Origin: Pseudozyma flocculosa PF-1
Lineage: Eukaryota; Basidiomycota; Ustilaginomycetes; Ustilaginales; Ustilaginaceae
Assembly (NCBI RefSeq): GCF_000417875.1
Contig: NW_006920883.1
Coordinates: 195,840 to 259,839 of the forward strand
Direction of reading: 5' to 3'
Length of the DNA: 64,000 nucleotides
The position numbers and the translations under genes were made by a program. The notes below the pieces were generated by a model. It saw only the letters and a program-made list of their open reading frames with translations, searched no databases and was not told the DNA's origin. Shown here in pieces: positions 50,705 to 60,433 of the stretch (position 1 is its first letter; each line of letters starts with the position of its first letter).

Positions 50705-52763
50705 TCAGTCCTCGTGCCAGGTGGCCTTCTTGCGGTCGCCGACGCTCTGCAGGTCCTTGCCCTCGGCGGCCAGCTCCTCGCGCAGAAGCGCAGAGACGCG
50801 GCTGCCCGCGCCGTTTTCGGGCGTGTCTTCCATAGGACTGTCACCGCTAGCCTCGCCGCTGCCGTCGCCGAAGCCGGCCGGCGCAAACTCGGGCCGGCGC
50901 AGCGCGTTGCGGAAGGCATCGGCCATCCGCGTCGCCTCGTCCGAGGTGAAGAGGTGGCTGTCCTCGGACTGCAGCGAGCGCGACCGCCCAGCGCCGCCAG
51001 CTGCGTAGCCTGCACCGGCGCCGGCCGCCAGCCCGGCTCCAAGTCCGGCCGCACCAGCTCCGTGCCCTTCGTCGAGCATGTGCGACGATTCGCCAGCGTG
51101 CCCGCCGTCCGTCGTGCTGACGCCCGCCAGCGATCCGGCCGCGGCCGCCATCATCGGGCTACCACTGCCGTAACTGCCGCGCTGGCTCTGCGCCTGGCGT
51201 CGCTTACGGAGCGCGGCCATGATGAAGTAGGCGCCGGCGATGGCGGCGACAAGCGCCAGGAATCCCAGCACGGCGATCAGGACGATGGCGTACGTCGGCA
51301 GCGCGAGGCCGTTGCCATTGTCGTTGCCGCCAAGCGAGCGCCCGTTGGCCTGCGCTGTGGCGGTGGCGGTGACGAGCGAGCCGTTGGGCAGCGTCGCCGT
51401 CGTGGTGCCGGCCAGCGTCTCGGTGCCAGAGAGGCCCGACGCGCGCAGCGAAGACTCGAGCGCGGCGCTGAGGCTGGACTGGACGGCCGACTGGATGGCG
51501 CGCGAGTCGGTCGGAGTCGCGGTGGCGCCGGAAGAGGACCCGGTCGCCGCGGCCGCCGCCGCAGAGGCAGAAGAGGCCGACGCGGCCGAGGCGGCCGAAG
51601 CCGACGCGCTGGCAGCCGACCGCGAGGCGGCGATGGCGGCCGGAAGCGCCGTCTGGATCGCGGTCCAGGTGGCCAGGCGGCTCGTCGTGCCCGTCAACGA
51701 AGCGCCCGAGGGCAGGACGACAAAGTAAAACGGCCAGCTGATGTTCTGGTTGGGCTGGATGTTGGCGGCCGCGGCCTTGGTCTGCCACCACGAGTCGTTT
51801 GGCCGGAACGACAGCCGCCCGGCGCCGTTGTCCTGCGAGGTCCAGGACGTGACAATGTTGTCGGTGTCCTGCTGAAAGAGGTAGACGTCGACGAAGCCGG
51901 CCTGCGCGAACAGCGGAAAGTTCGAGTTCCAGATAAACTGCGGGAGAGGACGGAACAAGAACGGCAACGAGATGGATGGATCGGTCAGGCGCGGTCAGAA
52001 CACGACGGCATCAGCGGGCGGATGGGGCGCCACGGTCCCCTGCCGAGTTTGACAAACTCACCCTGCTCCAACGGCCCTGAACGACCTGCGTGCCCGCGGT
52101 CGGATAGCAGCTCAAGTCCTCGTTGCCGACAAAGCACTGCTCCTCGGCCGCCGTCTGGCGCTTCTCCCACTCGGTGCGCTCGTAGTCATCCCTCCGTGCC
52201 AGCTCCCAGCCGAGGAGCGCTTCTTTCTCTTCGTCTTCTGTTGGCGTTCTTCTTGCGAGGAGGTCGCCGTCAAGGTCCTGGACCGATCGCCGCGCCAGGC
52301 CGTCGAAGCCGTCGCCTCCGACACCTATCGCGTGTCCCGACCTGAAGTCGCCGCGTCGCCGCTTCTCGGCCACACGCCGCTTGAGCTCGGCAAGCTCGTC
52401 GGCATCGCGCGGGTAGAAGGGCCCGACGATGCGTCCGCCTGCTACATCCCCGCGCTCCATCAGATCGGCAAACTCCCGCCGATCGAGCCGGATGAGCTCA
52501 GGATCGTCGGCTGACCGTCTCGTGGGTGGCTGCGTGGGCTGTGGTGCTGGGGCGGGTGCGGGGGCAGGTGCCGGTGCGGGTCCAGGCCTTGGCAAGCGGA
52601 TCTCCGGCTGCTTGTGCTGGGCTTGGCCGCGCGATGGCGCTCGCCTCTGCATGGCCGCCGAGTCGAGGCCCATGCCGGCCTTGCTGCTCTCGCCCACGAT
52701 GTCGGGATCGCGGCGGGCCAGTCTTGGGTTGCCCTGCGGTGCGACAGGGTCGATGACGGCCAT
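50705..52763 (-). CDS. Single-pass membrane protein with LARR sites, possibly Psg1-like
   Basis: Exons 52763-52062 and 51937-50705 (644 residues from the ATG at 52763), intron 124 bp. The N-terminal part is Pro/Ala-rich, then charged, with four LARR motifs at residues 15-18, 156-159, 169-172 and 188-191. A compact Cys/aromatic domain follows (CFVGNEDLSCYPTAGTQVV, FIWNSNFPLFAQAGFVDVYL, NISWPFYFVVLPSG), then an Ala/Ser/Thr-rich stalk. One transmembrane helix lies near residues 448-472, followed by RKRR and a disordered cytosolic tail. This type I layout needs a signal peptide that the chosen start lacks, so an upstream exon is probably missing. The layout recalls the yeast Kex2-processed Psg1, but similarity is weak. 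Confidence 0.6.
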
Positions 52764-54020
52764 GGTGGTTTTGTTGCTCTGCACGGGTGCGCAGGCAGGG
52801 TCGGGATTGAGGGGTGCGGGGCCCGTGTCGCTGCTCGTAGGCGGCTGGTCGAGTCGCTCGGATAGGACGTGCTGCGAGCGATCGAGCAAGTGTCTGGTCC
52901 AGCGATGGATCGAGAGGACGATGGGTGTCGGACCGGGGGCGATTCAGGGGCGAGCGGATGGGACAATAGTCTGCCGGCAAAAACAGGCTAGGGCGGATCA
53001 CGGCTGCAAAGAGAGACCGGACGAGTGGGCGGTGGGTGTATCCGCACGTTGGGATGGCGGCAGACGGGCTAGGAGCGACGCGCGGTTGGATCGAGGTCCA
53101 AGGAGTCGAGTTGGTGCCGCTGCGATTCTTCCTTCCGTCAAAGGTCGTGGGCGAAGGGGCGTCGGTGTTCCGCCGACCGTGTCGAGAACGGAATAAGGTG
53201 TCGGGTATGGAATCGGGGAAAGGTCCAGGTCGGATGACGGAGGAGAGCCGAACGGGTGCTCTAGACGACGAGGAACAGGGGAAGCAGGGTGGCCGAAGTG
53301 CTTCCGGTTCGAGGAGCGGATCCCTCTCGTGGTGTCGCAGTCGTGAGAGCGGGCCGAGCAAGCGGCTGAGAGGAAAAGAGCGATGCCGTATCGCACTCAA
53401 AGACGGCTAAAGGGGTTGGAGGTGACGAGGGTGATGGTGAGGATGGTGAGGACCCGCCGAGGTGGTGGATGGGGCCGGGCGAGACGTGTGGACCAGATGG
53501 CGAGTGGCGGGGGAGGGTGGCGTTGCGATGTCGCCCTCTCGCGCGCAGAGTCGCAGGTGGGACGAGGACGGCGTTGGTTTCTACGGGCCAGGTCCAAGAG
53601 GGGACGATGTTGTTTTCCCGCACCGCAACAGAGAGCTCCAATGACCAACCGACAAGGCGGAACGATGCCGAAGGGGAGAAGGGGAGACGAAGTACGAGGT
53701 CGGAAGGGGGAGGAGAGTACGCGCAAGGCCGGGTGTGATGGTGTCGAGGCAAGGGGACGAGGCGTGCGACGTCGACGAGATGCTGCCGAATCGCGGCAGC
53801 ACCGCCAACCGACCCACAACGACCAGGCCGGGACAGCCTGCCCAGCGGAGCAGAGGCGGCGCGAGAGGGGGCCCAAGGCCAGGAGGGCTGGGCCGGGACA
53901 CGCCAGAGGCAAGCCAGAGAGACGCACGCACGCATCGCCGGCACCAGACGAGAGGCACGGGATGGCCTGGGCTGGCGGCCTGGGCCTGCGCCAGCGCCCT
54001 CCCCCATTTTCCATCCAAAC

Positions 54021-54049
<29 letters not shown>
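54021..54049. repeat. 29-bp poly(A) homopolymer
   Basis: Uninterrupted run of 29 A on the plus strand in otherwise GC-rich DNA. Confidence 0.95.
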
Positions 54050-54051
<2 letters not shown>

Positions 54052-55505
54052 ATCGAAGCCTGGGCAGGCAAGCAGACAGACCGGCAGGCGGGCAAGCAGG
54101 CAGACGCAGCTTAGGTTGGCTCGCCGCCGCTGCTGGTGGGTGATTTCAACGAAGAGAGGCCAGCGGGCTCGAAGCCAGCAGGCCGTTGCAACGTCGAGCG
54201 GGCGCCGTTTTGTGTTTGCGGACCTCGATCCGACGAAGGGCTCGCTGCGCCTCGCTGTCCCGGCAAGGCATCCCAGCGTCATATCATGCCGCCCGCCTTC
54301 CTCCCTCAGCCTAGCCTGTCGCCTAGCCCCCCTCTTTGGTTCGGAGAGGGCTTCGAAAGAAGGAGCCCAAATTGGCCTGCCTGCTTCTTCGCTGCCAGAA
54401 GGCGAGGCGATTCACCTCGTCCGCTGACGCCGGTTCGCGAGGGTTGCCAACGTAACGTCCCACTCTCCCAGAATCGCTCGCACACGCAACGTGCTACTCT
54501 GCTGGATCGGCGGCTGCCGTCCGAAGTCGTGTTCGCGGCATCGCCTGCCGCTGCGACGAGGAGATGTCGGGCGACGAGCGAGATGGGGCCTCAAGCAGGC
54601 TGCGGGACGAAGACAGGATCGATGGGAAGCAAAGCCCAACACAGCCCACAGGCCGAACCTGCCAGTCCGGCCGGAGAGATTTCGTACCGTATGTATGTCG
54701 GTGCTGCGAGAGGCGAGGCCGATGGATGGCAGAGCCGAGGTTTTGGCAGGGCGCGCTGCTAGGTATGTACCGGTCCTCTCTGAAGCAAGCGGGCAGGCAA
54801 GCAAGGCCGGTCGCGAGCATCGCAGGCCGTCCTTGCTTGCACGTACGGACGGACAGAGTGGCCGCCTGCTCCCAGAGCGGCGGCTTCGTGATCCGCCAAC
54901 GCCAACGCCAACGTCGCCGTCGCCCACACGGCCACGAGAGGCGGATGTCAAGGAGAAGCACGAGGACGAGGAGAACGGAGTAAGTTCGGGGACAGGGGAC
55001 GTGAGAGGCGGCGGCGGGCGTCACGGCGGCGGGCGGAAGGAGGAGAGCAGAGAGGACGTGTGTCGCCGGCCTTGGCCTGTCGGGCGTTGTTGGGCGCTGG
55101 GGCGCTCGATAAAAGTCTCGGAGAGCAAGCAAGTGCAGGCGCGGGAGAGCGTACGACAAGACCTCGACCCCGCCCGGCGTGGCAGTGGGCTGAGCGTCGA
55201 GAGGATGGCCGACCAGGCAGGTGGCTGATGGAAGGACTGCCCTACGCGCAACGCAGACCGACGGGCCAACGGTACCATGTCTCGCCGCAGCGAGGGGGGG
55301 GCCGACGATCAGGCACACTTCCACTCGACGTACATATGGCGAGGATCATCGCCAGCGATGCTGGAGCACCTCCTTATTGTCCCGGCGCTGGATGGTCGAG
55401 AACAAAGGCGGCGTGTCCTCGCAGCAGAAGCTACCCTTGGAGAAAGAGGGCGACGCGCGCTGATGGCGCAGATCGAGGGGACAGGCGGGCTGTCGGAGGT
55501 CTCGG

Positions 55506-55506
<1 letters not shown>

Positions 55507-55533
<27 letters not shown>
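55507..55533. repeat. CTG trinucleotide repeat, nine units
   Basis: Nine perfect CTG units in the gene-poor region; no accepted gene contains them. Confidence 0.95.
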
Positions 55534-55536
<3 letters not shown>

Positions 55537-57320
55537 CCGCCCGCGCCGTAGTCACAGCAGAGTGTAGATAGAGAACACGGCGTACCGTAGGCAAGTGCGC
55601 CTGCCTGCCTGCCGCAGCTCTCCTGCGATGCGGTTCTAGCGAGCGGTCGCGGCCTGCTTAGATTGCTCGCACGCCTCAGCTCGCCTTGCCCTCTGCTTCC
55701 ATGGCTGCAACAGCCCGCAGTCCCGGCTTCCCCGCCGTGACCCCCCTCGCTCCTTCCAGCCGACGGGGGCGAGGCAGGCATGAAATGAGCATGGCCCCGA
55801 ATGGAAGGGCGCTAGAATCCTACGGACGGCGGTGGCGAGCGCTCCGTTGCGACTTGCGACGACGACCTCTGCGTCGGGTCAGGGCCGATCCGATGGCAGC
55901 CCACCCTGGACATACGTCGGGGCCAGCCGGTCACGGCGCAGCAAACTCGTTGGCGGGGTGGCAGGGTGGGTTGAGAGGTGTCGATGGAGGTCGTCGATCA
56001 TCGTCCGGCCTGTCTGTCTTGCCTTGTGGACCCTGGACGGGCGTTGAGGCCGATCATCGCGAATCCCGTCCCTGGCCGATCCCGCGCCTCGCCCGCAGGC
56101 CTGCCCTCGTGGCCCCCGTGGGTGAGATGGGATGCCGCTGCTCTGCTTGGGGCGGGCGCGGATCAGGGGCTGGCCAGGCCAGGTCGAGGAGCAAGCGACA
56201 AGCAGCAGCAGGCGCGCACAACGGGACCCCAGCGACGCCTCGCGAGTCGGTGCGGCCGCCGATGGCCCTGACCTCAGCTGAGGCCACCGCTGGCTATTGC
56301 AGGCCACAGACTGGCGGAGGTTGGCCCGCCGTGCGCCCGGGAGGCGTGCGTGCGAGCGTGGTTCACCAGCATGCATGCTATTCTGCTGTTGCTGCTGCCG
56401 TCGACGGGATTCCCGCGCCGCACCTTGAGGACGTCCTAGCGAGGATCCGACACCCCCGATTCCGGATCGGACCGCTTCCCTCTGTTCTGCTCGATGACCT
56501 GGCGCGCCCATCCAGACCAACCAACCGCGAGGCTGGCCCGTGTGTCGACCGACCTGACCGACTGACCTGTCGCTGCCTGTGGTGAGAAATCGGCTTCCTT
56601 GCTTGCGGCTCCACGAGGACGACAGCCAACGAGCCTCGACGACGCGTAGGACGCGCCGTATGTACCGCAATCCGCCATCCTCATCACGTCTCGCCCTTCA
56701 CTTCCCCCTCGTCCACCACGTCGATGCGGGCGCTTGGTGGTGGTGGCGGCGGCGGCGGCGTCGACGTGAGCCAACAAGCAAGGGTCCGGCGCCTTCTTGG
56801 GCCATGAGTCTGGTCAGCCCTCGCCGCTCAATCTGATACCGGTAGCGAGCCCTCGCCGATGCGACGTGTACCGCCTCTCTGGATGGTTGCCGGCCAAAGG
56901 GTCGACGCTGTCGGTCCCCTGGCATCCGGCTGTCGCACCCCGCATGCTTTGGCAGGCCATCCTCCTCGGCGCCTCGAGCCAAGAAACATGCCATCCCTCC
57001 ACGTGTCTGCCCCGGACATCCCGAGCTCCTTGCCTCGGCCACGGACGTGCTCACGCGCGTGGCTGAGCTGCGGGCGACGCAATCACGAGTCGACGCCTGA
57101 CCTCCTTCTCGTCAGCGACGGGGTCAAGTCCACATCGAGGAGAAGGGGCCCGATGGCTCAGCGACAGCACACCGTCGAAAAGATCGTTGGCATCGTACTG
57201 GATGCAGGCAGAGCGAAGGTGCGCTCCCGAAGCCCGACTGTCGGGAAACGAATCCAATGACGACAACGACGGCAACGACGGCGACGACGGGAGGACACCG
57301 CCACCGCCTTCGCTGCGCTG

Positions 57321-58322
57321 CTATGCTGCCTCGAGGCCGATGGCGAGCGAGTAGTATCGCGGAGGGTATGCCTGGTGGTCGACCCACAGCATGCCCTCGC
57401 GCAGCACCAGGTCGTCGAGCACGGCGCGCGCCCGCTCGCTGGTCCATGCCGGCTTGGCCGCCGTGGTAGATGTTCCCGCCGCCGAGCGTGGCAGCATGAG
57501 CGACTGCTCGGTCACGTAGGGAAGGCCGGTCTCGTCCCGGTCGACGGAAGCGGTGGTGGCTGCGTGCGGCGTCGTCGCCGTCGGTGATGCGGGCGAAGTC
57601 GAGAGGGGAGTTGCTGGCAGCGCAAGGATGGCGAGCACAGTCATGGTATCCGTGCCCAGCTGTCGCGGCACGCTTCGGACCATCTTCTTGCTGCCGACCT
57701 GTATGATCTCGTAGCCGCACCCAAGCGGTGCGAGCGTCTTGATGCTCCGAACGACGTCGTCCTCGCTGATGGCGCTCGTCTGCGCACTGCTCGACGACGT
57801 CCCAGCCTTGCCTGGTCCCGTCCGCTGCGTCGGTGATGTGGCCGTTATCGCCGCTGCCGAGGTCGATGACGGCAGGTGCTGCTGGCCGTTGCGCAGGCGC
57901 GAGACGCGGGCGATGAGCTCGTCGATGGCGATGAGGCCGCCGTTGAGGTGGCGCGTGGACACGCAGACGTCGATGATCTGTACGCCGAGCTCGTACTGCC
58001 AGTCTGCGAGGCCGAGGAGGTCGCTCCAGATGCCCGCGACCTTTGCGCCCGGGCCGGAGCGGCTCGACGAGGGGATGGGCGATGCGAGCGGGTCGACGCC
58101 GATGCTCGAGCACATGCGCTGGAACGCCTGTCGGAACGAGGGGCTGGCGAGAATCTCCTGGCGGTGCTGGGTGGCAAAGTGGCGCAGCGCCGTGGCGAAC
58201 TGGTCGAGCTGGGCGCGGAGCGAGGCAATCTGCGTCGTCGTCAGCTCGCTGCCCAGCGTCGAGTACTGCTGCGACGAGTGCATGGAGCGGTCCAGCGCGG
58301 CGATGCCCGGCCCCTTGCGCAT
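57321..58322 (-). CDS. SNF8: ESCRT-II subunit Snf8/Vps22
   Basis: Single exon, 333 residues, ATG at 58322. The N terminus MRKGPGIAALDRS..QQYSTLG is a hallmark of EAP30/Vps22, followed by SLRAQLDQFATALRHFATQH, DPLASP, and the conserved winged-helix sequence LADWQYELGVQIIDVCVSTR. The second winged helix ends with VLDDLVLREGMLWVDHQA. The protein is longer than the usual 250 or so residues because of two Ser/Thr/Ala-rich insertions near residues 150-180 and 235-265. Snf8 is the core of ESCRT-II, which sorts ubiquitinated membrane proteins into multivesicular bodies. Confidence 0.93.
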   Translation of the reverse strand: MRKGPGIAALDRSMHSSQQYSTLGSELTTTQIASLRAQLDQFATALRHFATQHRQEILASPSFRQAFQRMCSSIGVDPLASPIPSSSRSGPGAKVAGIWSDLLGLADWQYELGVQIIDVCVSTRHLNGGLIAIDELIARVSRLRNGQQHLPSSTSAAAITATSPTQRTGPGKAGTSSSSAQTSAISEDDVVRSIKTLAPLGCGYEIIQVGSKKMVRSVPRQLGTDTMTVLAILALPATPLSTSPASPTATTPHAATTASVDRDETGLPYVTEQSLMLPRSAAGTSTTAAKPAWTSERARAVLDDLVLREGMLWVDHQAYPPRYYSLAIGLEAA

Positions 58323-58688
58323 ATTGGCAGGCGGTGTCGTGCGGTGAGCGAGGGCGGCGATCGGTGCGTTCTATGCTGAGGATGCGTATGATGGATGGCG
58401 GCGGCGGTGGGCAGAGTCGGTGGGCAGAGTCGGTGGGCAGAGGTTGGAGAGGCTGAATGCGCGAGGAAGACGAGGAAGAGGCAGAGGAGGAGGTGGTGGT
58501 GGTTTGAGGTCGGAGAGGACGCTGCGCCGTGGGCTCGTGCGCCTCCCGGTCTCTCCTCCACATCTCCCGCCCCCGCCTGAGCTTCTTGGTTTGCGCCCTC
58601 GGGCCCCTTCCCTCGGTCCCTCTCTCTCGACCACCACCACCTTCACCGCCGCAATCGCCACCACCGCCGCCCCCAGTCCTTCGCTAGC
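58323..58688. promoter_or_regulatory. Bidirectional promoter, SNF8 and DSC2-like gene
   Basis: 366 bp between divergent start codons, so both promoters lie here. GTGGGCAGAGTCG occurs as a short tandem duplication at about 58405-58440, and a pyrimidine-rich tract precedes the plus-strand start. Confidence 0.55.
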
Positions 58689-60269
58689 ATGGTCTCCGGC
58701 TTTGCCCATGCCCCAATATCAAAAGGTGAGCCACCCGCCTCTGCCAGCCGCTCTCGTCGACGGCCCAGACGCCAACGGCTGATCCTGTCTGCGACATGCC
58801 TCCCATCCCCGCCCGGCCCCTCCCTGCTTGCTTGCCGACTTCAGGCCTCATCGTCACGACGGCCATCTCGACCGTCGTGCTGTCCGTCTTCCGGTTCAAG
58901 CCCTATACGCACCTCCAGGTCGTCCCGCACCTCTCGGTCCACGGCCAGTACTGGCGCCTCGTCGCCCACCACGTCGCCTTTGCCAATGCCTCGGAGCTCT
59001 TCCTGGCCACGCTGTTCTTCTACACCGCTTCGAGGGAGGTCGAGCGCCGCTTTGGTACGCTCAAGTTCGCGGTGCGTGCATGACCGCCTCCGTTGGTCCA
59101 GTCACGCGCCCGAAGCCATTATTGCCCTTGACGTGGATGTTTCGCTGATCGCATCCTCCGCCGTCCTCGTCGGTGCTCTCGACCCGCAGTCCTTTCTGGC
59201 GATAACGCTGTGCCTCTACACGGCGCTCGTCTTTGTCCTCCTCGTCCTCTTCACCTCGCTCCCCGACGCCTGGCCGGTCCGCGTCCTTCTGCCCGCGCCG
59301 CTCCGTGTGCAAGGCCGCACTCCCTCGGGCCCGTTTGCGCCCCTCTTCGTCATCCTCTACCAGCACGCGCGCATCGTGCCGGACCGCTGGGTGATCCGCA
59401 TCGGCTCCGTCTACGTCGGCGACCGCGCCATCCAGATCTGGAGCCTGGCGCTCCTCCTCATCCTCTCGCAGCCGTCGATGACGCCGTTTGTCGGCCTGCT
59501 GGCGATGGCCACGTCGGCCCTCTACCGGTCCGACCTGCTCCTCTCGTCGAGCCTCAAGTCCTACCGCATCCCCAAGCGCCTCTACCGCGTCCTTGCCTAC
59601 CTTCTCTCCGGCCTGGTCGGATCCACGAGGACGCCCACGAGGAGCTGGCGCGCCGAGCCGCCGCCGCCGCCAAGCTTCCGGGCGAGGCAGGCGAGGAGAG
59701 AGCAGATGCAGAGCGCCATCGACGGTGCCAGGGACGAGCGGGCCAGGCGGACGAGCGCCGTGCTGCAGAGCGTCGGCGGGCTGCGGATGCGCTTTGGCGC
59801 CGCTGCTCCTCCATCGCCGGGCGAGAGGAGATCGACGGGCATCCTCCCCACCACGCGCGGCGGCGACGAGGCAGGGACCGCCTCGACAAGGGCCGAGAGG
59901 GTGCGGACCGACGAAATGATTGGCGAGCTCCTCCAGTCGATGCTGCAGCGGACCAGGAGCGAGTTCTCGGACGGGCGCGATGCGAATGCAGCTGGCGCAC
60001 CCCGCACCGGCTCGTCAGCTGCGGGAGCTGATCCGGGCGATGCGCAGCCGGGCAGCCACGGCGCGCTGAGGGATCTGCTGGCCCAGCTCACGCAGCCGCA
60101 CCCGGACACGGCCATCACCGAGCCGTCGATCCGCGCGCTGCAGGCCATGTTTCCGCACCTGCCGCGGTCGACGCTGGTCGAGGCGCTGCAGCAGAGCAAC
60201 GGCTCGCAGCCCGACGCCGTCGAGCGGCTCCTGATCGACTCGGCAGCCTCTCCGACCGCGCCAGGCTGA
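58689..60269 (+). CDS. Rhomboid-like ER membrane protein with UBA/CUE-like end (Dsc2/UBAC2 type)
   Basis: Three exons: 58689-58725, 58845-59071 and 59190-60269, giving 447 residues; introns 119 and 118 bp. The N-terminal part is a multi-pass rhomboid-like fold (GLIVTTAISTVVLSVFRFKP, YWRLVAHHVAFANASELFLA, FFYTASREVERRFGTLKF, then SFLAITLCLYTALVFVLLVL). I see no GxSxG protease serine, as expected for a pseudoprotease. After a disordered Arg-rich linker, the C terminus has a UBA/CUE-like helix bundle (SIRALQAMFPHLPRSTLVEA, DAVERLLI). This combination marks UBAC2 and fungal Dsc2, a subunit of the Golgi/ER Dsc E3 ligase that degrades membrane proteins and activates SREBP. Confidence 0.78.
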   Translation: MVSGFAHAPISKGEPPASASRSRRRPRRQRLILSATCLPSPPGPSLLACRLQASSSRRPSRPSCCPSSGSSPIRTSRSSRTSRSTASTGASSPTTSPLPMPRSSSWPRCSSTPLRGRSSAALVRSSSRCVHDRLRWSSHAPEAIIALDVDVSLIASSAVLVGALDPQSFLAITLCLYTALVFVLLVLFTSLPDAWPVRVLLPAPLRVQGRTPSGPFAPLFVILYQHARIVPDRWVIRIGSVYVGDRAIQIWSLALLLILSQPSMTPFVGLLAMATSALYRSDLLLSSSLKSYRIPKRLYRVLAYLLSGLVGSTRTPTRSWRAEPPPPPSFRARQARREQMQSAIDGARDERARRTSAVLQSVGGLRMRFGAAAPPSPGERRSTGILPTTRGGDEAGTASTRAERVRTDEMIGELLQSMLQRTRSEFSDGRDANAAGAPRTGSSAAGADPGDAQPGSHGALRDLLAQLTQPHPDTAITEPSIRALQAMFPHLPRSTLVEALQQSNGSQPDAVERLLIDSAASPTAPG

Positions 60270-60433
60270 TCGCCTCAGCTCCTGTACTTGGTAGCGAAAG
60301 CAGGGCGAAACGAAGCAGGTATGAGCAGACGCAGTCGAGTCCGCGCAATGTCGGTCTGTGCTGGCGCGCGATGGGCCGGCCTGTGCTTGAGCTGATGGGG
60401 GAGGACGATCTGCAACGTGTAGTTTGGGTAAGC

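Larger units (their letters stand above)
52764..57320. other. 4.5 kb gene-poor region
   Basis: Largest stretch without a convincing gene. It contains a 29-bp poly(A) run, a CTG9 run and scattered purine-rich repeats. ORFs up to about 300 residues occur on both strands but are Arg/Pro/Ser-rich and overlap each other in several frames. The right place for the missing 5' exon of the membrane protein would be its left part: an ORF starting at 53396 (-) begins MRYGIALFLSAACSA, which is signal-peptide-like, but I cannot show the splice. Confidence 0.45.

Noticed and set aside
53396..57250. Several 200-300 codon ORFs in the gene-poor region
   Set aside because: They overlap in multiple frames, are Arg/Pro/Ser-rich and lack start context, motifs or splice support.
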